From: Accumulibacter sp.
GTDB taxonomy: Bacteria > Pseudomonadota > Gammaproteobacteria > Burkholderiales > Rhodocyclaceae
Length of the DNA: 14,758 nucleotides
Assembly (NCBI GenBank): GCA_003538495.1
Contig: DPSD01000420.1
Coordinates: 3,830 to 18,587, forward strand
Direction: 5' to 3'
The first letter of the stretch is position 1, and each line of letters opens with the position of its first letter. A model generated the notes under the pieces. The model ran no database searches. It saw only the letters and a program-made list of their open reading frames with translations, and was not told the DNA's origin. Positions 7,465 to 14,203 of the stretch are shown here, piece by piece. Position numbers and translations under genes: made by a program.

Positions 7465-7504
7465 CGCCAGACACCGGGCGCAGCGCTGCGCCCGGTGTCT
7501 GGCG
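7465..7504. repeat. Perfect 40-bp palindrome between kamA and kdd
   Basis: Two 20-base arms (7465-7484 and 7485-7504) are exact reverse complements with no spacer, centred on AGCGCT. It starts five bases after the kamA stop and ends 35 bases before the kdd start. In RNA it would form a very stable GC-rich hairpin. No U-tract follows (next bases ACTCCCCTTCG), so it is not a classical terminator. It could stabilise or partly end the kamA transcript and so set kamA expression apart from the downstream genes. Confidence 0.9.
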
Positions 7505-7539
7505 ACTCCCCTTCGTGAGGTCTGACCAGGTTTACTACC

Positions 7540-8577
7540 ATGCAACACGGCTCTCCCTGTGGCACGCACCGCGTGCTCGAACCGCTCGGTGTTCTCCCGC
7601 AAGGCGCGTGGAAGATCGACAACTCGATGGCGCTTTACGACAACGAAATCCTCATTGACGTGGCGGTGCTGAACATTGACGCGGCCAGTTTCACCCAGAT
7701 CAAACGCGAAGCGGCCGACGACCGCGCCAGCATCGCCAGCATCGTTCGTGGCATCGTTGAACGGCGTGGCAAACACCACAATCCGGTTACCGGATCGGGC
7801 GGCATGCTGATCGGGCGGGTTGCCGAGATTGGCCCGGCACTGACCGACAAGGTCGACCTCAGGGTGGGCGACAGGATCGCCACGCTGGTTTCGCTATCGC
7901 TCACGCCGCTGCAAATCACGACGATCAAGGAGATTCACCTCGACAGGGACCAGATCGAGGTCGAAGCGCAGGCGATCCTGTTTGAAACTGGCCTGTACGC
8001 CAAGCTGCCTGGCGACATTCCCGAGAAGGTCGCCCTGGCGATCCTCGACGTCGCCGGTGCGCCGGCGCAGACCGCGCGCCTGGTCCGTCCCGGCGACACC
8101 GTGGTGGTCGTTGGCGGTGGCGGCAAGTCGGGCACGCTTTGCGTTTACGAAGCACGCAAGCGCGCCGGCCCGGCGGGTCGCGTGATCGGCGTGTCGCCGT
8201 TTGCCAAGGACTGCGAGCGGATGCGCAAACTCGGCTGGGTCGATCACGCGCTGCAGGTCGATGCCACCGATGCGGTGGCGATGATGGACGCCATCGCCAG
8301 GGTGACCGCGGGCCGCATGGCCGACGTGGTGATCAACTGTGTCAACATCCAGAACACCGAAATGGGCAGCATTCTGGCCGCCCGCGACCGCGGCAAGGTC
8401 TACTTCTTCTCGATGGCGACGAGTTTTACCGCCGCCGCACTCGGTGCCGAGGGCGTCGGCAAGGACGTCGACATGATCGTCGGCAACGGCTACGCCAGGG
8501 ACCATGCGCTCTTCGCCCTGGCCCTGCTGCGCGAAAGTCCGAAGCTGCGGCAGCTGTTCGAAGAGTGGTACGTCTGA
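7540..8577 (+). CDS. kdd: L-erythro-3,5-diaminohexanoate dehydrogenase
   Basis: A 345-residue NAD(P)-dependent dehydrogenase that oxidatively deaminates 3,5-diaminohexanoate to 5-amino-3-oxohexanoate and ammonia, the step after the B12 mutase. The N-terminus (GTHRVLEPLGVLPQGAWKIDN, then YDNEILIDVAVLNIDAASFTQIK) is characteristic of Kdd. The nucleotide-binding fold is marked by VVVVGGGGKSGTLCVYEARKRAG, with the glycine-rich turn at about residues 192-197. The length equals that of the usual family member. The ATG at 7540 matches the conserved N-terminus, although no strong SD precedes it (an ACCAGG lies 9 bases upstream). kamB starts seven bases after its stop. Confidence is high from sequence and from the complete pathway around it. 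Confidence 0.93.
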   Translation: MQHGSPCGTHRVLEPLGVLPQGAWKIDNSMALYDNEILIDVAVLNIDAASFTQIKREAADDRASIASIVRGIVERRGKHHNPVTGSGGMLIGRVAEIGPALTDKVDLRVGDRIATLVSLSLTPLQITTIKEIHLDRDQIEVEAQAILFETGLYAKLPGDIPEKVALAILDVAGAPAQTARLVRPGDTVVVVGGGGKSGTLCVYEARKRAGPAGRVIGVSPFAKDCERMRKLGWVDHALQVDATDAVAMMDAIARVTAGRMADVVINCVNIQNTEMGSILAARDRGKVYFFSMATSFTAAALGAEGVGKDVDMIVGNGYARDHALFALALLRESPKLRQLFEEWYV

Positions 8578-8584
8578 CCGTCGC

Positions 8585-9688
8585 ATGGGGGAACAGGCTT
8601 TTCACGTGAACCGGCAGGCAGTCACGGGCGGCAGCGCCCTCTGGCACCAGATTCGCCAACGTCGTCTGACGACGCTGGCGGTCGTCGGGATGACCAAGAA
8701 CACCGGCAAGACTGTGGCCTTGAATCATCTTCTGGTCTGCGCTGCAAGGGATGGCGTGGCCACTGGCGTGACCTCGATCGGGCGCGACGGAGAAGAACGC
8801 GATCAGGTCTTCTCCATCCCGAAACCGCCGGTGCTGGTCTGCTCGGGTACCATCGTCGCCACCGCCCGCCACACGCTGCCGCGCGCCAAGGCGCGATGGA
8901 AACTGCTCGCCGGCACGGGATTGGCCAGCCCGATGGGCGAGATCGTCATCGTCCGGGCGCTGGAGCACGGCGCGATGGAAGTCGCCGGCGCGTCGCGCGG
9001 TTCCGATCAGCAAGAAGTGCTCGCGCAATTGAGGCAGTGCGGTTGCGCACTGATCGTCCTTGACGGAGCCCTTGGTCGTAGCCAGCACGCTTCGCCAGCG
9101 ATCGCCGAGGGAATGATTCTGGCCACCGGTGCGGCCCTCGGCGGCGGCGTTCCGGATGTCATCCGCAAGACGCGCGACCGGCTGGCCATTCTGGACATCC
9201 CCCAGGCTGGTCCGGAGATTCTGGCGCGCTGCGCTGCCGTTTTCGAGCACCGGGGCGTCGGCATCTGGGATCGCACCGGCAGGCCGCTGTTTCGCGCCGA
9301 CATCGCGACGCTCAACGCCGGACCGGCGTTGCTCGCCTTTGCCGGCCGGGAAGTCGCCACGATTGCCGTCAGCGGCGCCGTCGGCAAGGCGCTCTGGCTG
9401 ACCATCGACGCGCTCCTCGCAAGGCACCCCGGGCTGACGCTGGTCGTTGCCGACGGCACCAAGCTGTTCATCGAACACGCCGATGTCACGCGTTTCCGCA
9501 ACCAGGGCGGCAGCCTGCTGGCATCTCGGCGCATCACCATTGCCGGCATCACCGTGAATCCCTGCTCGCCGCATGGCGGCCATCTCGTCGCCGAAGAGCT
9601 TCTCGGCGCAGCCCGTCTGGCGTTTCCCGAACATCAGGTGGCCGACGTGATTCTCGAACGAGCACCTACGAAAACAGGAGTCTGTTGA
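8585..9688 (+). CDS. kamB: KamB-like P-loop protein, probable lysine 5,6-aminomutase reactivation subunit
   Basis: A 367-residue protein encoded directly before kamD; its TGA overlaps the kamD ATG by one base. It has a Walker A motif, VVGMTKNTGKTVALN (P-loop at about residues 35-43, K42), and a C-terminal half ending in LVVADGTKLFIE... ITVNPCSPHGGHL. I recognise this layout from the KamB proteins of clostridial and fusobacterial lysine fermentation loci. There KamB and the MutS-like KamC are thought to reactivate the B12-inactivated lysine 5,6-aminomutase. The product name comes from that family knowledge and not from a motif that proves function. No kamC gene follows here, so either KamB works alone or a KamC is encoded elsewhere. 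The ATG at 8585 has no clear SD; an in-frame GTG at 8606 is a possible alternative start. Confidence 0.78.
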   Translation: MGEQAFHVNRQAVTGGSALWHQIRQRRLTTLAVVGMTKNTGKTVALNHLLVCAARDGVATGVTSIGRDGEERDQVFSIPKPPVLVCSGTIVATARHTLPRAKARWKLLAGTGLASPMGEIVIVRALEHGAMEVAGASRGSDQQEVLAQLRQCGCALIVLDGALGRSQHASPAIAEGMILATGAALGGGVPDVIRKTRDRLAILDIPQAGPEILARCAAVFEHRGVGIWDRTGRPLFRADIATLNAGPALLAFAGREVATIAVSGAVGKALWLTIDALLARHPGLTLVVADGTKLFIEHADVTRFRNQGGSLLASRRITIAGITVNPCSPHGGHLVAEELLGAARLAFPEHQVADVILERAPTKTGVC

Positions 9689-11244
9689 TGACGCGTCTGC
9701 ATCTCGACCAGGAACAAATCGACCGCGCCCGGGACTCGGCACGGCGCATCGCTCGCCGTGTCTTCGAGCAAACGAAGCCGTTCACCACCACCACCGTCGA
9801 GCGCGCCACCGTTCGTCTGCTCGGCGTCGATGGCGTCGATGAAAACATGGTGCCGCTCCCCAACCGGCTGGTCAGCCATTTGCAGGAGCGCGATCTGCTG
9901 CAACACGGTGCCGCGACGAGCGTTGTCGGCGCGATGATCGAACGCGGCTGGACGGCGCAGCAGGTCGCCGAAGCGGTCGCCGCCGGCACGCTGACGATCG
10001 GGCGCTGCCAGGATGAACAGGATGAAGCGGCGCTGCGCGCGGCCACCACCGCCGAAGCGCGCAAGATGCGCGATCACATCGCCCGGCAGCGCGCACACCG
10101 GGATCGCGAAATCGAATCGGTCGGCGAAAGCCGTAGGCCGTGGCTTTACCTGATCGTCGCCACCGGCAACATCCACGAAGACGTGCTGCAAGCGCGCGCC
10201 GCTGTCGAGCAGGGCGCCGACATCATCGCCGTGATCCGCTCGACCGGCCAGAGCCTGCTCGACTATGTGCCCTACGGCGCGACCAGCGAAGGGTTCGGCG
10301 GCACCTACGCCACCCAGGAAAACTTCCGCCTGATGCGCTCGGCGCTCGACGAGGTGGGTGCCAGCGTTGGTCGCTACATTCGCCTGACCAACTACTGTTC
10401 GGGTCTGTGCATGCCGGAGATCGCTGTCATGGGCGCGATCGAACGGCTCGACATGATGCTCAACGATTCGATGTACGGGATCATCTTCCGCGACATCAAC
10501 ATGCAGCGGACGTTCATCGACCAGTTCTTCTCGCGGATGGTCAACGCCTACGCCGGGATCATCATCAACACCGGTGAAGACAACTACCTGACCACCGCCG
10601 ATGCCTGCGAAGCGGCGCACACCGTGCTCGCCTCGCAACTGATCAACGAGCAGTTTGCGTGTCTGTCGGGCCTCAAGCCGGAGCAGATGGGGCTGGGTCA
10701 CGCCTTCGAGATCGATCCCGAAATGGAGAACGGTTTCCTCTGGGAAATTGCCCATGCGCAGCTGGTCCGTCAGGTGTTCCCCGACGCGTCGCTCAAGTAC
10801 ATGCCGCCGACCAAACACATGACCGGCAACATCTTCCGGGGCCACGTCCAGGACGCGCTGTTCAACGTCGTCAGCACGGTGACGCAGCAGGACATCCACC
10901 TGCTCGGGATGATGACCGAAGCGATCCACACACCGTTCATCCAGGACCGTTTCCTGGCGATCCAGAACGCCAGGTACGTCTTCAACAGCATGCGCGATCT
11001 GCACGCCGAAATCGAGTTCAAGCGCGGCGGTCAGATCGAGCGTCGTGCGCAGGCCGTGCTCACCGAGACCGAGCAGCTTCTGGCGCAGATCGAAGGCATC
11101 GGCCTGCCGGCAGCCATCGGCAAGGGCATCTTTGCCGATATCTCGCGCCAGCCGGACGGCGGCAAGGGTCTCGATGGCGTGATTGCCAAGTCCGGCGACT
11201 ATTTCAACCCATTCCCGCATCTGATGTTCGAAGGAGGGCACTGA
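9688..11244 (+). CDS. kamD: Lysine 5,6-aminomutase alpha subunit
   Basis: An 518-residue large subunit of the adenosylcobalamin- and PLP-dependent mutase that moves the terminal amino group of beta-lysine (or D-lysine) to carbon 5. The fold expected is a TIM barrel holding PLP and the deoxyadenosyl side of B12. Residues I recall as PLP contacts in the Clostridium sticklandii enzyme fall at the same numbers: R184 and S189 (AVIRSTGQSLLDYVP), S238 (NYCSGLC) and Y263 (NDSMYGI). The length also matches that enzyme closely. ATG 9688 is preceded by ACAGGAG with seven bases between and overlaps the kamB stop (TGATG), indicating translational coupling. A TTG one codon upstream is not needed. It acts as a complex with KamE, encoded one base downstream. 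Confidence 0.95.
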   Translation: MTRLHLDQEQIDRARDSARRIARRVFEQTKPFTTTTVERATVRLLGVDGVDENMVPLPNRLVSHLQERDLLQHGAATSVVGAMIERGWTAQQVAEAVAAGTLTIGRCQDEQDEAALRAATTAEARKMRDHIARQRAHRDREIESVGESRRPWLYLIVATGNIHEDVLQARAAVEQGADIIAVIRSTGQSLLDYVPYGATSEGFGGTYATQENFRLMRSALDEVGASVGRYIRLTNYCSGLCMPEIAVMGAIERLDMMLNDSMYGIIFRDINMQRTFIDQFFSRMVNAYAGIIINTGEDNYLTTADACEAAHTVLASQLINEQFACLSGLKPEQMGLGHAFEIDPEMENGFLWEIAHAQLVRQVFPDASLKYMPPTKHMTGNIFRGHVQDALFNVVSTVTQQDIHLLGMMTEAIHTPFIQDRFLAIQNARYVFNSMRDLHAEIEFKRGGQIERRAQAVLTETEQLLAQIEGIGLPAAIGKGIFADISRQPDGGKGLDGVIAKSGDYFNPFPHLMFEGGH

Positions 11245-11245
11245 G

Positions 11246-11986
11246 ATGGCCCAACGACTGGTCAAGCCCTATGGCGACACCCTCAACGACGGCCGCGTCC
11301 AGCTCTCCTTCACGCTGCCGGTCGCCCTTGACGACACCGCCAGGGAAGGCGCCAGGCAACTGGCCCTGATGATGGGCCTCGAAAATCCCGCGGTGGCGCA
11401 CGCGGAGGCGATGGGTCCGGACTTCAGCCTCTTCATCGTCTATGGCCAGTGCACGCATCAGCTCGACCTGTCGACAATCACCGTCTCCCGGCCCGAGTTC
11501 GAGACCCTCGACAAGGATCGCATCGACCGTCTGATCGCCGACAAGATGGGCCGCAAGATGGTGGTCATCGGTGCCTGCATCGAAACCGATGCCCATACCG
11601 TCGGCATCGATGCGATCATGAACATGAAAGGCTGCAACGGCCACAAGGGTCTGGAGAGCTATCACCAAATGATCGCCATCAACCTCGGCGCGCAAGTCGA
11701 TTCGGAAGATCTGGTCGCCAGGGCCATCGAAGAGCAGGCCGACGTCATTCTGGTGTCGCAAGTCGTGACCCAGAAGAACATCCACCTCGATAACCTGACC
11801 AGGCTCGTCGATCTGCTCGAAGCCGAAGGTTTGCGTGACCAGGTGATCCTGATCGTCGGCGGCCCGCGGATCAGTCACGAGCTGGCCAAGGAACTCGGTT
11901 ACGACGCCGGCTTTGGCACCAGGACCTATGCCGAAGACGTCGCGTCGTTCGCCATCCACGAATGGATCAAGAGAAATGCCGCCTGA
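11246..11986 (+). CDS. kamE: Lysine 5,6-aminomutase beta subunit (B12-binding)
   Basis: A 246-residue small subunit carrying the cobalamin-binding Rossmann domain. The base-off/His-on motif is D115-A-H117-T-V-G120; H117 is the lower axial cobalt ligand. K128 in MNMKG is exactly 11 residues after that His, the spacing seen for the PLP Schiff-base lysine of the clostridial beta subunit, so the cofactor-bridging lysine is conserved. The downstream [11 protein letters not shown] and IVGGPRIS segments match the remaining B12-domain signature (S171, G205-G206). An N-terminal dimerisation region of about 100 residues precedes it. The start has AAGGAGGG at 11231-11238, the best SD in the operon, and lies one base after the kamD stop. 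kal follows after 10 bases. It forms the active heterotetramer with KamD and likely depends on KamB for recovery after inactivation. Confidence 0.95.
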   Translation: MAQRLVKPYGDTLNDGRVQLSFTLPVALDDTAREGARQLALMMGLENPAVAHAEAMGPDFSLFIVYGQCTHQLDLSTITVSRPEFETLDKDRIDRLIADKMGRKMVVIGACIETDAHTVGIDAIMNMKGCNGHKGLESYHQMIAINLGAQVDSEDLVARAIEEQADVILVSQVVTQKNIHLDNLTRLVDLLEAEGLRDQVILIVGGPRISHELAKELGYDAGFGTRTYAEDVASFAIHEWIKRNAA

Positions 11987-11996
11987 GGAAATCACC

Positions 11997-12395
11997 ATGC
12001 AGGAACTCACCAGCCTGATACGTCTGCGGATCAGCGCGCACGATGCTCATTACGCCGGCGGACTGGTCGACGGTGCAAGAATGCTGAACCTGTTTGGCGA
12101 TGTCGCCACCGAGCTGCTGATCCGCAGTGACGGCGACGAAGGCTTGTTCGTCGCCTACGACCGTATCGAGTTTCTCGCCGCGGTCCATGCCGGCGACTTC
12201 ATCGAAGCCAGCGGGCGTATCGTGTCGTTTGGCCGGACCTCGCGCAAGATGGTTTTTGAAGCCCGCAAGATCATCGCATCGGCCGGCATCGCCGGTCAGC
12301 CGTCGGCCGCCGACGTGCTCACCGAGCCGATCGTCGTCTGCCGAGCTTCCGGTACCTGCGTGGTTCCGGCTGACTGCCAGCGTATTCCGCGCTGA
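11997..12395 (+). CDS. kal: 3-aminobutyryl-CoA ammonia-lyase
   Basis: A 132-residue hotdog-fold enzyme that eliminates ammonia from L-3-aminobutyryl-CoA to give crotonyl-CoA, the last dedicated step of the pathway. The N-terminal [36 protein letters not shown] and the central [24 protein letters not shown] are typical of Kal; the family length is about 130 residues. I chose the ATG at 11997, although the frame is open further upstream, because it gives the conserved N-terminus, follows TGAGGAAATCACC (GAGGAA as SD) and does not overlap kamE. kce begins nine bases after its stop. A generic thioesterase is the main alternative for a small hotdog protein, but the sequence and location make Kal much more likely. 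Confidence 0.92.
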   Translation: MQELTSLIRLRISAHDAHYAGGLVDGARMLNLFGDVATELLIRSDGDEGLFVAYDRIEFLAAVHAGDFIEASGRIVSFGRTSRKMVFEARKIIASAGIAGQPSAADVLTEPIVVCRASGTCVVPADCQRIPR

Positions 12396-12404
12396 ACAGC
12401 GGCA

Positions 12405-13228
12405 ATGGACCAGCTGATCATCACCGCGGCCCTGACCGGCGCCGAAGTCACCCGCGAACAGCAGCCGGCGCTACCGCTGACGCCGGACGAGATCGCCGCC
12501 GCCACCGAGAGGCCTGCGTCGAGGCGGGCGCGTCGATCGTTCACCTGCATGCGCGTCGTCCCGACGGCACGCCGACCCAGGACCCGGTCGTCTATCGCCA
12601 GATCATCGCGGCGATCCGCGCCCGTTGTGACGTGATCGTTCAGGTGTCGACCGGCGGTGCGGTCGGCATGACGCCTGCGGAGCGGCTGGCGCCGGTGGCC
12701 GTGGCACCCGAAATGGCCACGCTATCGATGGGTTCGGTCAACTTTGGCGGTGACGTCTTTCTCAACCATCCGGCGGACATGGAGGAGTTCGCGCGGAAGA
12801 TGAAGGAACTGGGCGTCAAGCCGGAACTGGAGATCTTCGATTCAGGCATGCTCACCACCGCCGAGCGCTGGATCAGGCAGGGACTGCTCGATTCGCCGGT
12901 TCATGTCGACTTCGTCCTCGGCGTTCCCGGCGCCATGGCGGGCACGCCCGAATCGCTGATGTTCCTGCGCTCGCAACTGCCGCCGCGTGCGACCTGGACG
13001 GTGGCCGGCATCGGGTCGGCCCAGCTGCCCCTGGGCGTGATGGCCATCGTTCTGGGTGGCCATGTCCGCGTCGGCTTCGAAGACAACGTCTTCTTCCGCA
13101 GGGGGGAACTGGCGACCAGCAATGCCCAGCTGGTCGCCCGCATCGCCAGGATCAGCCGCGAGATGGACCGTCCGGTGGCGACACCCGACGAAGCACGCAG
13201 CATCCTCGGGCTCGCGCGCCCGCGTTAA
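12405..13228 (+). pseudogene. kce: 3-keto-5-aminohexanoate cleavage enzyme, interrupted by a one-base frameshift
   Basis: Kce (a DUF849 family Zn enzyme) condenses 5-amino-3-oxohexanoate with acetyl-CoA to give 3-aminobutyryl-CoA and acetoacetate. The frame from ATG 12405 encodes the conserved start MDQLIITAALTGAEVTREQQPALPLTPDEIAAATE, then breaks near 12510. From 12512 the protein continues in the next frame (ACVEAGASIVHLHARRPDG... to the stop at 13226-13228). Restoring one missing base near 12510 gives about 274 residues, the usual length. All key features are then present: E14, the Zn ligands H47 and H49 of VHLH, S82 of QVSTGG, and the late R/E/D group of HVRVGFEDN with the third Zn ligand E226. 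Codon use stays clean after the break, so this is either a sequencing or assembly error or a very recent mutation. As written, no active enzyme would be made unless ribosomes shift frame. Confidence 0.88.
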
Positions 13229-13422
13229 ACCTGCGAGCGGGTGCATAGCGGCGACACCAAAAAGGTGAGCGCCAGACAATCTGAAAACGCCAGTGATCTG
13301 CAGGCGTTTCAGCCGGAAACGAGCGGTCAACTGCCGTTTCCAGGATGAACACCTGCCTGGCCCACGTCAGGTGTGTACTGCGCGTGGTGCGCTCGAACAG
13401 TTGCACATCCAGGTCGTACTCA
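13229..13422. other. Non-coding stretch after kce
   Basis: No credible gene is visible. The only notable structure is the hairpin at 13281-13312. The remainder, up to the tRNA-like fragment, shows no SD-preceded frame and no recognisable protein. Confidence 0.5.
13281..13312 (+). terminator. Hairpin at the end of the kam operon
   Basis: CTGAAAACGCC (13281-13291) pairs with GGCGTTTCAG (13303-13312) with one bulged A and an 11-base loop, 52 bases past the kce stop. No U-tract follows, so it is at best a weak terminator or an RNA 3'-end protecting hairpin. A much stronger terminator lies 160 bases further on. Confidence 0.35.
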
Positions 13423-13463
13423 CAATCCAGAGGTCCAGGGTTTAAGTGCCTGCGGGCCCACCA
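13423..13463 (+). other. Decayed 3' end of a tRNA gene
   Basis: The stretch AGGTC, T-arm CAGGG-TTTAAGT-GCCTG (13436-13452), acceptor strand CGGGCCC (13453-13459), A and CCA (13461-13463) has the shape and order of a tRNA 3' half. The T-loop has lost the conserved TTC (it reads TTT) and one stem pair is broken. No matching 5' acceptor strand (GGGCCCG) is found about 70 bases upstream. A strong intrinsic terminator follows six bases later, as after many tRNA genes. I read it as a truncated tRNA remnant, possibly left by integration at a tRNA gene. The amino-acid identity cannot be assigned safely. Confidence 0.42.
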
Positions 13464-13469
13464 AACCAG

Positions 13470-13502
13470 AAGACCAACCCCTCATCGGGTTGGTCTTTTT
13501 TT
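13470..13502 (+). terminator. Strong rho-independent terminator
   Basis: A perfect 11-bp stem (AAGACCAACCC, 13470-13480, with GGGTTGGTCTT, 13487-13497) encloses the loop CTCATC and runs into seven consecutive T bases (13496-13502). It lies just after the tRNA-like fragment and would also stop any transcript reading through from kce. Confidence 0.88.
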
Positions 13503-14203
13503 GACTACTCCCGCGTGTTGGCGCGGGTTCGTGGGGGTTCCTGTGGACTTCGGCTTTTCGCTCGGGCGCCCGGATTTGGCCGTTTTCACTCTCTCCGGGC
13601 CGTTTTCTCTCCGGGGTCGCTGCCCTTGGAGACTCGAAGTCCACGAGTTCGCGAAATTGCACCGTTATGAATGAACAGCTTATATGTGGTCCAATCAAGC
13701 GGTTGATTGGTGGCATTGGTAGGCGGTGGAAACAGCGGCGCCAGACCAGAGAGCGAAGACTGCTGGGTCCATGACTGGTTGGCGGGTCGCTTGCCGGCCA
13801 GCTGCCGGCCTTCAGTATCGTCGGTCCGAGCGTTTGCTCGGCGGCAGGTGCTGCCATTGAAGCGCTTCTCGAAGCTCCGAACCGACGAATCACCGCTTCC
13901 AAATTCGCTGCAGGACTGCTCGCGACCCAGACCTGCCTGATGCGTTTATCGTGGTTCATGGCGGCTTCCTGATCCGCAAGCCGCCGGTGACGGGAATATG
14001 ACGTCGGCCCGCTCGTCGGCCGAAGCCGCCAGCGGGTATATGGACTGATTGGGCCCGCACTGCATCAGTTAACCGGCATTATGGAGCAGCCACCCCAACC
14101 CCCTGGGGCCTTCCCGGTGCCAACGATTCTTTCCAGCAGGCGCATTCTGTGAGCCCGGCCACGGATAAGCTGGTGTGCATGACGTACACCGTGAGCCGAT
14201 GCG
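13503..14203. other. Non-coding, hairpin-rich region before the transposase
   Basis: About 700 bases without a credible gene; the longest frame (minus strand, 13420-13959) crosses the terminator and tRNA fragment and has low-complexity, unrecognisable protein. Structures seen: CCCGCG/CGCGGG (13510-13527); a 10-bp inverted repeat GTGGACTTCG/CGAAGTCCAC (13543-13552 and 13635-13644); an imperfect duplication of GGCCGTTTTC..CTCTCCGGG (13578-13599 and 13598-13616); an 8-4-8 palindrome at 13691-13710; and CCGAGC/GCTCGG (13826-13841). It should also contain the left end of the insertion sequence, but I could not identify a terminal inverted repeat because the right end is outside the window. Confidence 0.5.
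13691..13710. repeat. Perfect 8-4-8 palindrome CCAATCAA/TTGATTGG
   Basis: CCAATCAA (13691-13698) and TTGATTGG (13703-13710) are perfect inverted repeats around GCGG in the gene-free stretch. It could be an operator, a small hairpin or an insertion-related remnant; no neighbouring gene explains it. Confidence 0.6.

Noticed and set aside
8426..9742. Minus-strand frame (438 codons) opposite kdd and kamB
   Set aside because: Antisense of conserved coding sequence with composition typical of a shadow frame; no ribosome site.
9634..11265. Very long open frame on the minus strand opposite kamD (543 codons)
   Set aside because: It lies opposite a clearly recognised gene, has an Arg/His/Asp-rich low-complexity translation typical of high-GC antisense frames, and lacks an SD.
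12405..12635. A separate small 76-residue gene after kal
   Set aside because: Only its first 35 residues resemble Kce; the rest is out-of-frame Arg/Ser-rich sequence, so it is the front part of the frameshifted kce.
13420..13959. Minus-strand 179-residue protein in the gap before the transposase
   Set aside because: It crosses a strong terminator and a tRNA-like fragment, has no SD and no recognisable domain.
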